Part shown: positions 32,168 through 40,427 of the stretch, piece by piece
Position numbering within the stretch: the first letter of the stretch is position 1
Layout: each line of letters starts with the position of its first letter
From: Hymenobacter siberiensis
Lineage (GTDB): Bacteria > Bacteroidota > Bacteroidia > Cytophagales > Hymenobacteraceae
DNA: 64,000 nucleotides
Direction of reading: 5' to 3'
Assembly: GCF_018967865.2 (NCBI RefSeq)
Contig: NZ_JAHLZY020000001.1
Location: 3,100,001 to 3,164,000, forward strand
Notes under the pieces: model-generated
Told to the model about the DNA's origin: nothing
Seen by the model: only the letters and a program-made list of their open reading frames with translations
Databases searched by the model: none
Made by a program: the position numbers and the translations under genes

Positions 32168-33999
32168 CCGACCGCAACCCCGACGACTTGTGCGATGCCC
32201 TGCGCGACCGCCTGGCCGACTACGGCCAGGAGCCGCCGGCAGCGCTGTGGGCCGGCATTCGGGCGCAACTGCCGCCGCCGGTGGCCGCCCCGCAATTGCG
32301 GAAGCGGCGACGGCGAGCACCGATAGCGTGGCTGCTTTTGGTAACGCTGAGCCTGGTGGCCGTGGGCGCGGTCTGGCACTGGCAGCAGGCACAGCGGTTA
32401 TCTATAGCTGCGAGGATAAACGGCACCGCCTCCCGCATTTTATCTTCCAACGCTTCCCGGACCAACTCGGCCAGTACCCAAAGCCCTACTGAGGTCAGCA
32501 ACGCAACCGCAGTGAGCCGGCCTTTAGCGGCTCAAAATTCTTCAGCTACTCCACAAATGGCCGCTGCGAATGCAGCTAACGTGCCGGCTGGTCATGCGGC
32601 AGCCGCAACAGCAGTTTCGACCGGCGCGGTTGCTACGCAGGGCGCTGCAACGTCGGCAGCTGCCGCTACGGCAATTCCGGCGCGCGCGCCGGTTTCCGGT
32701 TCGATGGCTTCCGGTTCGATAAAACCAACTACCTCATATTCAGCAACTCACTCATCTACTACCAGTGCTACCGGGCAGGCGGCTCGGAGCTTAGCAGTGC
32801 CGGCTACCAAAGCACTTGCAGCAGCTATTGGCCAAGGCAACAAGCCGCTAACACTGGCCGCTCGCGGGCAAGCGCGGGAGTTGGGCCATCCTGTTTCCCG
32901 CAGAGCGGCGGCAACCGGTCATTCATCCGAGACGGCCCCATCGGCGGTGGGTCGGGCCGGACTGGTCCGGCGGGGTCGCAATGCGTCAACGGTCATAAGC
33001 ACCCGGTCATCTCAGGCCTTGTTTGAGACGAAAAAGTCCCTGGCCCGTCACCATCATCAGCCCGCAACGGCGCTGGCAGCAGGAGGACAACCAGTCTCTG
33101 GGGAGTCACTTTTAGCGTCCTCCACACCGTCAGAAGTGGGTCAGCTTACTATCCCGGTGGCCCCCAAAATGGCCTCGACCAGCCTTGCCCAACTGGCAGA
33201 AAGCCGCCTTCGCCAGCGTACGGCCCAGGCGCAACTGCCCGCCCGGGCGGTAACTGTGCCGCAGGCCGCGTGGCCCGAACCCGTGACCCCGCAGCCAGTG
33301 GCCGTGGTGCCCGGCCCGCTGCCGCGGCCGTTTGCATCGCGCTGGGCGGTGCAGGTCGTAGCCGGCCCGGCCCTGACTTACAGAAGCCTGACTACGGCGA
33401 CGAGCGCGGCCACGCAGCAATCGACCTCCCCGCCTTTTGTTTATATCTCGGCAAATAGTACGGCTACGCCGATAGCCACGCTGGAACGGGCAGCACTGGG
33501 CAGCGCGGCTCAAGTCACCGTACGGCGCACCCTGGGCGAGCACTGGAGCCTGAGCGCGGGCCTGGGCTACGCCGAATACGCCAGCGGCCTGGCGCTGCAA
33601 CAGGTGCATTACACGGTATCCAACCACATGGGGCCTACCCCAGACTCTGCCACCACCAGCATTCATCGCCGCGATACTTACCGGTTTGTGACGGTGCCGG
33701 TGCGGGTGGGCTACGGTTGGACGCTCTCGGGGCGCTGGCGCGTAGGACTGCTGGCCGGGGCCGAGGCCGCCGTGTACGTGGGCGGCAGCAACACCGAGGG
33801 CAGCACCTATCATCGGGTGAGCCTTGGAGCCAGCCTGGGGGCCGAGGCCCGCTACCGCCTCGGCAGGGGGCGCTGGGAGCTTCTGGCCCAGCCCACGGCT
33901 ACCTACCTGCTATCGCCCCTGACCAACTATACACCTTACTACCAGCGCCATCTGTTTGGCGGCGCGGCACTGTTGGGGGTAGCTTTCAACTTGCCGTAG
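32164..33999 (+). CDS. Dual-membrane-spanning anti-sigma factor with C-terminal beta-barrel
   Basis: The 611-residue protein has a short cytoplasmic domain (1-50: DDLCDALRDRLADYGQEPPAALWAGI), one inner-membrane helix (about 54-73) and a very long Ala/Ser/Thr-rich disordered segment (74 to about 389). The C-terminal domain of about 220 residues has alternating strands (RWAVQVVAGPALTY, WSLSAGLGYAEY, FVTVPVRVGYGW) and ends VAFNLP, as outer-membrane barrels do. The start overlaps the sigma gene. The layout matches the dual-membrane anti-sigma factors reported in Bacteroides, which report envelope state directly to a sigma factor. Confidence 0.8.
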   Translation: MTDRNPDDLCDALRDRLADYGQEPPAALWAGIRAQLPPPVAAPQLRKRRRRAPIAWLLLVTLSLVAVGAVWHWQQAQRLSIAARINGTASRILSSNASRTNSASTQSPTEVSNATAVSRPLAAQNSSATPQMAAANAANVPAGHAAAATAVSTGAVATQGAATSAAAATAIPARAPVSGSMASGSIKPTTSYSATHSSTTSATGQAARSLAVPATKALAAAIGQGNKPLTLAARGQARELGHPVSRRAAATGHSSETAPSAVGRAGLVRRGRNASTVISTRSSQALFETKKSLARHHHQPATALAAGGQPVSGESLLASSTPSEVGQLTIPVAPKMASTSLAQLAESRLRQRTAQAQLPARAVTVPQAAWPEPVTPQPVAVVPGPLPRPFASRWAVQVVAGPALTYRSLTTATSAATQQSTSPPFVYISANSTATPIATLERAALGSAAQVTVRRTLGEHWSLSAGLGYAEYASGLALQQVHYTVSNHMGPTPDSATTSIHRRDTYRFVTVPVRVGYGWTLSGRWRVGLLAGAEAAVYVGGSNTEGSTYHRVSLGASLGAEARYRLGRGRWELLAQPTATYLLSPLTNYTPYYQRHLFGGAALLGVAFNLP

Positions 34000-34016
34000 T
34001 ATCTCGGCGCGAGGCT

Positions 34017-34590
34017 TCACTGATACTGCCCGCCGATTATCACCTCGCGCACCGGGTTTTCGCCCAGCCAATACGGAATTTCGACCACGCTGCCCACATT
34101 CAGCACCAGCACGTCGGCGCGCTTACCAGGGGCCAGACTGCCGCAGTCGGCGGCGAGGCCAAGGGCCCAGGCGGCGTTGAGGGTGGCGGCGGCCACGGCT
34201 TCTTTGGGCGTGAAACCCATTTTAAGACAGGCGATGGATAGCGCCAGCCAGAGGTTTTTGCTGGGGCACGAGCCGGGGTTGAAATCGGTACTCAGGACCA
34301 CGGGCAGACCGTTGTCGATGAACTCGCGGCCGGGCACATATTTTTCCTGGCGCAGGAACAGCGGCACCAGCGGCAGCAGCACGGCCACGGTTTGCCCCTG
34401 GGTTTGCTGCGCAATGCAGGCAGCGGCGGCGGGCGTGAGGTAGTCGCAATGGTCCACGCTGATGGCGCCCAACGCGGCGGCCATCTCGCAGCCGCCCAGG
34501 TCGTGCAGCTGCTCGGCGTGGATTTTCCGGCCGAAGCCCATGTGGCGGGCCTGCTCCAGGTAATAGCGCGATGCATCGAATGGCCAGATG
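34017..34590 (-). pseudogene. C-terminal fragment of imidazolonepropionase (hutI)
   Basis: About 190 codons encode the second half of a HutI amidohydrolase: YYLEQARHMGFGRKIHAEQL, the ISVDHCDYLT metal His, VVLSTDFNPGSCPS with the catalytic Asp, and the end GKRADVLVLNVGSVVEIPYW. A full HutI has about 410 residues; the N-terminal half, including the first HxH metal site, is missing. At its 5-prime end it is joined to a piece of an unrelated hydrolase gene. No other histidine-degradation gene is present. Confidence 0.8.
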
Positions 34591-34884
34591 GCAGCTTTCG
34601 AGCACCTTTTGGGGATGAAACGGGAATACCGGATAGGCTCCCTGCTCGTCATACAACACCAGCGGCATGGGCAGCGAGCCCTACTCCCAGAGCAGCAGCG
34701 GCTTCTTCAGCTGCTCCTCCCCTTTTTTCGACATGAGCAGTACCTGCACGCTATCGCGGCCAAACATCACCACCAGGCGGCGGTAGCCAAACTGCTCGGG
34801 ACTAAGGCGGGCGGCGGTGCTTTGGGCGAAAGCCACGCTACTTAGCCCCAGCAGCAGCAGCAGACACAAGAATAATTGGCGCAT
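34591..34884 (-). pseudogene. N-terminal fragment of a secreted alpha/beta-hydrolase-like protein
   Basis: From the ATG at 34884 the frame gives a signal peptide (MRQLFLCLLLLLGLSSVAFA) and reads to a TAG at 34681-34683, after KKPLLLWE. Beyond it, in the same frame, the sequence continues GSLPMPLVLYDEQGAYPVFP. This suggests an original CAG (Gln, in WEQGSLP) mutated to TAG. Homology ends near 34590, where hutI sequence begins. The hydrolase identity is inferred from the oxyanion-like WxQGS segment and is moderate. Confidence 0.65.
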
Positions 34885-34934
34885 TCAGCCGCTTTTTTGC
34901 GCAGCAGCGGTAGTGCCGGGGCGGCGCAAGGACC

Positions 34935-35192
34935 TTACAGGCCGTGCGGCAGTTGCACCAGGCGCAGGTAGTCGCCCAGGCCGGCGGGCTTCTGGAAAAC
35001 GTGGATGAAGAGGATGTGCTCGTCGCCCCGGCTGCGCCAGGTTTCGGCATAAAAGCCCTCCACGGCATAGAGCGTGAGCTCGAAGCTGTCTTCCTGGCGC
35101 TCGGCCAGGCGGGTGCCGTGCCGGGCAAGGTGCTCGGTCTGGTGGCGCTGGTGCAGAGCTTTGAAGGCGGTGATGGTCAAGATATTTAACAT
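34935..35192 (-). CDS. Small conserved hypothetical protein
   Basis: The 85-residue soluble protein (LNILTITAFKALHQRHQTEH...; ending FQKPAGLGDYLRLVQLPHGL) is compact and balanced in composition, with no signal peptide. It resembles a small alpha/beta domain but I cannot name it. Its ATG and first two codons (ATG TTA AAT) lie inside the left arm of the inverted repeat 35184-35341, and the divergent YfcC gene uses the mirror-image codons in the right arm. Confidence 0.65.
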   Translation of the reverse strand: MLNILTITAFKALHQRHQTEHLARHGTRLAERQEDSFELTLYAVEGFYAETWRSRGDEHILFIHVFQKPAGLGDYLRLVQLPHGL

Positions 35193-35341
35193 TTATCAAT
35201 TAACATTTAACAGCTCGGCTGGTCGCCTTGCGTGGTCGTCCGGCCTATCTTGCCACCAACTACTGCCTAAAAGTAGTGGGGGTGCACGAAGTTCCGCATG
35301 CTCTAATGAACCTGTTAAATGTTAATTGATAAATGTTAAAT
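35184..35341. repeat. 30-bp perfect inverted repeat carrying two divergent start codons
   Basis: The arms at 35184-35213 and 35312-35341 are exact inverted copies of a ttaaatgttaattgataaat-type sequence, 98 bases apart. The ATG of the minus gene (35192) and the ATG of the plus gene (35333) occupy the same position, 21 bases in from the inner end of each arm. Both genes therefore begin ATG TTA AAT and share an AT-rich translation leader. Confidence 0.9.
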
Positions 35342-36688
35342 GGATTCCGTTTCCCGCACCCGCTGGTGCTCATCGTAGGCTTTATCATTCTGGCGGCTGC
35401 GCTCAGCTACGTGCTGCCGGCCGGCGAATTCACGCGCCACCTCGATGCCGAAACCGGGCGGCAGGTGGTAGTGGCCGGCTCTTACCACACCGTGCCCGCC
35501 ACCCCGGTAGGCCCGCTCGATGTGCTGGTGGACGTGCCCAAGGGCCTGGCCGACGCGGCCGCCGTGGTGTTCCTGATTTTCCTGGCCGGCGGGGCCTTCA
35601 CGGTGGTGGACCAGACCGGGGCGCTGCGCTTCGGGGTCGACTGGCTGCTGCGCCGCGCCCACGGCCGCGAGGTGCTTATAATTCCGCTGGTGGGCACGCT
35701 GTTCGCCACCATGGGCGCGCTGGAAAACATGGGCGAGGAGATAATTCCGCTGGTGCCGGTGCTGCTGGTGCTCATGCGGCGGCTGGGCTACCCTGTGCTC
35801 ACGGCGGTGGCGGCCAGCGTGGGAGCGGCCTTTGTGGGGGCTTCCTTCAGCCCGATAAACCCGTTTCAGGTGGGCATTGCCCAGAAGCTGGCGCAGCTGC
35901 CGCTGCTCTCGGGCGGGGCCTACCGCATGGGCTTTTTGCTGGTGGCGGTGGGGTTGTGGCTGTGGGCTACCACGCGCCACGCCGTGCGCCACCGCCAGGC
36001 CCCCGACCTCAGCCTCGATGCCAACGAAGCGGCCGCCGGCCCGGCCACTACCAGCCGCTCCGGCCTGGTGCTGCTGCTGATGCTGGCCGCGTTTGGCGTG
36101 TTTGCCTACGGCGTGGTGCAGCTGCACTGGGAGTTCGAGCAGATGGCGGCGCTGTTTCTGGGGCTGGGCATTGTGGCCGGGCTGGTGGGGGGGCGCGGCC
36201 TCACGGGCACGGCCGAGGGCTTCATCGCGGGCTTCCGCGACATTGCCTTTTCGGCCCTGCTGATTGGGTTTGCCCGGGCCATTTTCGTGGTGCTGGAGCA
36301 GGGCCACATCGTGGACACCATTGTGCACGGGCTGGCCGCACCGCTGGGCCACCTGCCCGTGGCGCTGGCCGCCCTGGGCATGATGGGCGTGCAAACCCTG
36401 TTGCACGTGCCCGTGCCCAGCGGCAGCGGGCAGGCCACGCTCACCATGCCGCTGCTGGTGCCGCTGTCCGATATTCTGGGCCTCTCGCGGCAGGTTACGG
36501 TGCTGGCGTTTCAGTACGGCGCGGGCCTGTGCGAGCTCATCACGCCCACCAACGGCACCCTCATGGCCATGCTGGCAGCCACAGGCGTGCGCTTCGAGCA
36601 GTGGATAAAGTTTGCCGCACCGCTGTGGGCGGCGCTGTTCGCGCTGGGGGCCGTGGCGGTGGTAGTGGGCATCGCGACGGGCGTGTAG
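35333..36688 (+). CDS. YfcC/DcuC-type anaerobic C4-dicarboxylate carrier family protein
   Basis: The 451-residue inner-membrane protein has about 12 helices. It shows the family pattern of N-terminal LSYVLPAGEF, a repeated re-entrant motif pair (VGASFSPINPFQVGIAQ in the first half and GLCELITPTNGTLMAML in the second), and LLHVPVPSGSGQATLTMPL. Members move carboxylates or amino acids; the substrate is unknown. The ATG at 35333 lies inside the repeat arm. The TAG stop (36686-36688) also falls in a repeat arm, so both ends of the gene are set by palindromes. Confidence 0.85.
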   Translation: MLNGFRFPHPLVLIVGFIILAAALSYVLPAGEFTRHLDAETGRQVVVAGSYHTVPATPVGPLDVLVDVPKGLADAAAVVFLIFLAGGAFTVVDQTGALRFGVDWLLRRAHGREVLIIPLVGTLFATMGALENMGEEIIPLVPVLLVLMRRLGYPVLTAVAASVGAAFVGASFSPINPFQVGIAQKLAQLPLLSGGAYRMGFLLVAVGLWLWATTRHAVRHRQAPDLSLDANEAAAGPATTSRSGLVLLLMLAAFGVFAYGVVQLHWEFEQMAALFLGLGIVAGLVGGRGLTGTAEGFIAGFRDIAFSALLIGFARAIFVVLEQGHIVDTIVHGLAAPLGHLPVALAALGMMGVQTLLHVPVPSGSGQATLTMPLLVPLSDILGLSRQVTVLAFQYGAGLCELITPTNGTLMAMLAATGVRFEQWIKFAAPLWAALFALGAVAVVVGIATGV

Positions 36689-36767
36689 CGCGGACTTTTA
36701 ATCCGCTAATTATCAGTCGTCTGCAATAGCATATTCTCTGTACTCGCGGACTAAAAGTCCGCGCTAC
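36685..36767. repeat. Palindromic repeat over the carrier stop codon
   Basis: The arms gtagcgcggacttttaatcc (36685) and its near-complement ending at 36767 flank about 38 bases. The right arm contains a smaller hairpin (gcggactaaaagtccgc). It separates two convergent genes and may work as a terminator. The same tagcgcgg theme recurs at 58358. Confidence 0.75.
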
Positions 36768-36769
36768 AG

Positions 36770-37180
36770 CTAATCCGCCCGCAGCTCGCTGGCCTGAAAC
36801 ACGGTTGGCAGCTTGCGCTTACGCTCCACAATCTGGTAGGTGGCAGTGTCGGTGGCCTCGTCCCAGAACACGTCGGAAATGTGGCCGAAGTGGCGGTACT
36901 GGCCGGGCTGGGGCGTGGTTTCCTCCACCGAATCGCCGAAGCTGAATTTCGGCTTGTGATAGATTTCCTTGAACAGCTCGGGGCGCACGAGGAACTGCTG
37001 CTCGTCGTAGCGAATGGTAATCCACTCGCCTTCATCGTCTTCGGCAATCTTTTCGAAGAGCTTGCCCACGGGCTCCAGCAGCTCGAAGGCGCGGCGGTTG
37101 GCGGGGTGAATGTAGCGGAAGCCGTAGTCGGGCGACCAGCCGTAGAGGCCAAAAACAACGGGTTTGGGACGGGTCTTCAA
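36770..37180 (-). CDS. Conserved hypothetical protein
   Basis: The 136-residue soluble protein has a well-formed core: VVFGLYGWSPDYGFRYIHPANRRAFELL, then EGEWITIRYDEQQFLVRPELFKEI, ending with TYQIVERKRKLPTVFQASEL. There is no signal peptide. No ATG lies near the conserved N-terminus. The TTG at 37180 (starting LKTRPKPVVFG) is my choice; longer in-frame starts add unlikely residues. Family not recognised, though it looks widely conserved in Cytophagales. Confidence 0.65.
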   Translation of the reverse strand: MKTRPKPVVFGLYGWSPDYGFRYIHPANRRAFELLEPVGKLFEKIAEDDEGEWITIRYDEQQFLVRPELFKEIYHKPKFSFGDSVEETTPQPGQYRHFGHISDVFWDEATDTATYQIVERKRKLPTVFQASELRAD

Positions 37181-37388
37181 GGGGTAGTAAGGGCTGATTG
37201 TTGCGTAATAAACACGCAAAAGGCGCAATTTGCTCCGGTGAGGGGCAAATTTACGTCGGGGCCCAGACTGCGAGCGGCACTGGGGCATCTTCGGCCAAAA
37301 ACCAGGCAGTTTCGTATGCTCGCCTTACCTACCGTCCAATACCGGCCGCATTTTCGGCTGCCCGGGCGGCGGGTAGTCGTTTTTACTA

Positions 37389-39281
37389 ATGCCTAACGCT
37401 TCCGCTTCCGAACCCGCTTCCCGCGCCAAAACCGCCCCCAAAGCAACTACAAAACCGGCTCCCGCTGCCCACCCGAAAGCGGCCCCCAGCCCCACCTTGC
37501 AGCCCGGCATGGGCGCAGTGCCCCACGCCACCGGCACCACCTTCCGGGTTTGGGCTCCCAACGCTGATTCGGTGTCCGTTATCGGCACTTTTAATGACTG
37601 GCAGGGCGATGCAACCCCGCTGCAAGCCGAAGAGAATGGTTATTGGGCCACCGACGTGCCCGGTGCCAAGCCCGGCGACGAGTATAAGTTTCACCTCCTC
37701 AACAAGGGCAACCCCATCGACCACAACGACCCCTACGCCCGACAGGTCACGAATTCGGCCGGCTCATCGGTGGTGCACGACCCTGATTTTGACTGGGGCG
37801 ACGACAATTTTCAGATGCCCGCCTGGAACGAGCTGGTGATTTACGAGCTGCACGTGGGGACCTTCAACGCCCCCGATGCCGAGAATGTAGGCACGTTCCT
37901 GAGCGTGCCCGAAAAGCTGCCTTATCTGCGCGATTTGGGCATTAACTGCATCGAGCTGCTGCCAGCTACCGAGTTCCCGGGCAGCCGCTCGTGCGGCTAC
38001 AACCCGGCCAACCCATTTGCGCTCGAAAGCGACTACGGCGGGCCGGTGGCCTTCAAGGAAATGGTGAAGCAGGCCCACCAGCATGGCATCGCCGTGGTGC
38101 TCGACGTGGTGTATAATCACTTCGGCCCCGGCGACCTCGACCTCTGGCAGTTTGATGGCTGGAGCGAGAACGACGGCGGCGGTATTTACTTCTACAACGA
38201 CTGGCGCGCCAAAACGCCCTGGGGCGACAACCGGCCCGACTACGGCCGCCCCGAGGTGCGCCAGTACATCCGCGACAACGCCCTGATGTGGCTGAACGAG
38301 TACCGCTGCGACGGCCTGCGGGCCGATGCCATCGCCTTCATCCGCAACGTGAACGGCGAGGACAACCCCGAAGAAGACCTGCCCAACGGCTGGAGCCTGA
38401 TGCGCTGGATTAACGAGGAAATCGATAAGACGATGCCCTGGAACATTACCATCGCCGAGGACCTGCGCGGCAACGCCGCCATCACCGAAGCCACTACCAA
38501 CGGCGGCCTGGGCTTCGACTCGCAGTGGGACGGCTCGTTTGTGTACCCCATCCGCGAGGCCCTCACCACGCCCAACGATGCCGACCGCGACATGAATGCC
38601 GTGGCCCAGGCCCTCACGCAGCTCTACAACGACAACGCTTTCCGCCGCGTCATCTACACCGAAAGCCACGACGAAGTGGCCAACGGCAAAAACCGCGTGC
38701 CCGAGGAAATCATGCCCGGGGCGGCCGACCACTGGTTCTCGAAAAAGCGCTCCAGCCTGGGCGCGGCCCTGGTGATGACGGCTCCCGGCATCCCCATGCT
38801 GTTTCAGGGCCAGGAATTCCTGGCCGACGGCTCGTTTGTCGACACCGAGCCCATTCGCTGGGAGCAGGTGGAGGAGCGTGCCGGCCTGGTGCACCTCTAC
38901 CGCGACCTCATTGGCCTGCGCCGCAACCTGCACGGCACCACGCGCGGCCTGTGCGGCCAGCACACCAGGGTTTTCCACATCAACGACACCGACAAGCTGG
39001 TAGCCTTCGGCAGGCAGGCCGGCGAGGGCGGCCCCGGCGACACTACCGTGGTGCTGGCCAATTTCGCCAACCAGGCCCATGAGACCTACACCATCGGCCT
39101 GCCCGGCCCCGGCCACTGGCAGGTACGTTTCAACAGCGACTGGCAGGGCTACGATGGCGAATTTGGCGACATGGAAAGCTTCGGCATCGACGCCGAAGAA
39201 GGCGAATACGATGGTTTTGGCTGGCACGGCAGCATTGCCATCGCCTCCTACGCGGTGCTGATTCTATCGCAGGAAGGCTAG
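37389..39281 (+). CDS. GH13 alpha-glucan enzyme with CBM48 (branching-enzyme or amylase type)
   Basis: The 630-residue cytoplasmic enzyme has an Ala/Pro-rich N-terminal tail (1-38), a CBM48 beta domain (about 45-130, FRVWAPNADSVSVIGTFNDW) and a GH13 barrel. Catalytic residues seen are the nucleophile Asp313 in GLRADAIAF, the acid Glu357 in ITIAEDLRG and Asp428 in YTESHDEVANG. A C-terminal beta domain ends at 630. The DVVYNHFGPGDLD motif fits both branching enzymes and malto-oligosyltrehalose trehalohydrolases. A glycogen synthase 4 kb away makes glycogen branching or trimming likely. Confidence 0.88.
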   Translation: MPNASASEPASRAKTAPKATTKPAPAAHPKAAPSPTLQPGMGAVPHATGTTFRVWAPNADSVSVIGTFNDWQGDATPLQAEENGYWATDVPGAKPGDEYKFHLLNKGNPIDHNDPYARQVTNSAGSSVVHDPDFDWGDDNFQMPAWNELVIYELHVGTFNAPDAENVGTFLSVPEKLPYLRDLGINCIELLPATEFPGSRSCGYNPANPFALESDYGGPVAFKEMVKQAHQHGIAVVLDVVYNHFGPGDLDLWQFDGWSENDGGGIYFYNDWRAKTPWGDNRPDYGRPEVRQYIRDNALMWLNEYRCDGLRADAIAFIRNVNGEDNPEEDLPNGWSLMRWINEEIDKTMPWNITIAEDLRGNAAITEATTNGGLGFDSQWDGSFVYPIREALTTPNDADRDMNAVAQALTQLYNDNAFRRVIYTESHDEVANGKNRVPEEIMPGAADHWFSKKRSSLGAALVMTAPGIPMLFQGQEFLADGSFVDTEPIRWEQVEERAGLVHLYRDLIGLRRNLHGTTRGLCGQHTRVFHINDTDKLVAFGRQAGEGGPGDTTVVLANFANQAHETYTIGLPGPGHWQVRFNSDWQGYDGEFGDMESFGIDAEEGEYDGFGWHGSIAIASYAVLILSQEG

Positions 39282-39304
39282 AATTCCGGTTTTGTAGAAC
39301 GAAA

Positions 39305-39347
39305 AAAGAACGTCATGCGCAGCGGCGCATGACGTTCTTTAGTTTTT
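39305..39347 (+). terminator. Repeat-derived terminator after the GH13 gene
   Basis: A 16-bp perfect stem (39305-39320 and 39325-39340) with a 4-base loop is followed by agttttt. The stem is the aacgtcatgcgc form of the dispersed palindrome family. Confidence 0.85.
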
Positions 39348-39368
39348 GATTGAATACGCTTCCCACCT

Positions 39369-40265
39369 ATGAATTCAGCCCCCGCTACGCCTGCCCAGAG
39401 CATCAACTACCCCAATTCCGAACTAAAAAACGCCCTGTTCATTATTGCCGGCGTGTTTTCGGCGGCGTTTGGGCTCGAATCCTTCCTGCTGTCCAGCCGC
39501 TTTATTGATGGGGGCGTGACGGGCGTTTCCATGCTACTGGCCACTGGGTTCAAGCTGCCGCTCTCGCTGCTGATTCTGGTTATTAACCTGCCCTTTATCG
39601 CCCTGGGGTACCGGCAGCTGGGGCGGCGGTTTGCCCTGCGCAGCGCCCTGGGCATTGGCGGGCTGGCGCTGGTGCTGGCCGTGGTGCCCTTCCCCGACGT
39701 CACCCACGACCTGCTGCTCACGGCCGTGTTCGGCGGCGTATTCATCGGGGCGGGCATCGGGCTGGCCATGCGCGGCGGGGCCGTGCTCGATGGCACCGAA
39801 ATCGCGGCGCTGCTCGTGAGCCGCTACGTGGTACTACTGAAAGTGAGCGACCTGATTCTGATTCTTAACGTCGTTATCTTCGGCGTGGCCGTGCTGGTGC
39901 TGGGCACCGAGCCCGCCCTGTACTCTATGCTGACCTACTTCGCCGCCGCCCGCGTGCTGGAGTTCGTGCTCAATGGCATCGAGCAGTACACCGGCGTCAC
40001 CATCGTGTCGGAGCACAGCGACGCCATCCGCAAAGTCATCACCGAAAAGCTGGGCCGGGGCGTGACGATGTACCAGGGCAAATCGGGCTACGGCGCGCGC
40101 GGTGAGCAAGGCATGGAGCGCGACATCGTCTTCACCGTCGTGACCCGCCTGGAGCTGCCCGGCCTGCGCACGGCGGTGCAGGAAATCGACCCCAAAGCAT
40201 TCATCGTTCAATACCGCATTGATGACGCGCAGGGCGGCATTATTAAGAAACGGGCGCTGCACTAG
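39369..40265 (+). CDS. YitT-family membrane protein (DUF161 plus DUF2179)
   Basis: The 298-residue protein has six helices in the N-terminal two thirds (beginning KNALFIIAGVFSAAFGLESFLL, then the FIDGGVTGVSML motif) and a soluble C-terminal domain of the DUF2179 type (EKLGRGVTMYQGKSGYG, FTVVTRLELPGLRTAVQEID). This is the standard YitT architecture; transport is suspected but the substrate is unknown. It has its own ATG 22 bases after the upstream terminator. A strong palindrome follows at 40298. Confidence 0.9.
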   Translation: MNSAPATPAQSINYPNSELKNALFIIAGVFSAAFGLESFLLSSRFIDGGVTGVSMLLATGFKLPLSLLILVINLPFIALGYRQLGRRFALRSALGIGGLALVLAVVPFPDVTHDLLLTAVFGGVFIGAGIGLAMRGGAVLDGTEIAALLVSRYVVLLKVSDLILILNVVIFGVAVLVLGTEPALYSMLTYFAAARVLEFVLNGIEQYTGVTIVSEHSDAIRKVITEKLGRGVTMYQGKSGYGARGEQGMERDIVFTVVTRLELPGLRTAVQEIDPKAFIVQYRIDDAQGGIIKKRALH

Positions 40266-40297
40266 TGTTGTCTCTTGCAATAAGCGCAGCCGAGGCA

Positions 40298-40385
40298 AGG
40301 ATTTGTCATTCCGACGAAGGAGGAATCTGAGGCCTGCCCCTGACGGTTTTCCCCAGATTCCTCCTTCGTCGGAATGACAAATCCT
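40298..40385. repeat. Perfect 32-bp-arm palindrome
   Basis: The arms 40298-40329 and 40354-40385 are exact inverted copies of aggatttgtcattccgacga and onward, with a 24-base centre. It lies between two genes on the same strand and belongs to the dispersed family. Confidence 0.85.
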
Positions 40386-40427
40386 CACTCGGTCAGATTT
40401 TTACTTCTATAATACCCTACTCCCCAA

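Noticed and set aside
35336..36406. 356-codon frame antisense to the YfcC-type carrier
   Set aside because: It mirrors a membrane protein gene and is full of His/Gln repeats, as antisense of such genes always is.
37764..39227. 487-codon frame antisense to the GH13 enzyme
   Set aside because: The plus strand has all catalytic residues of GH13; the minus frame shows no motif.
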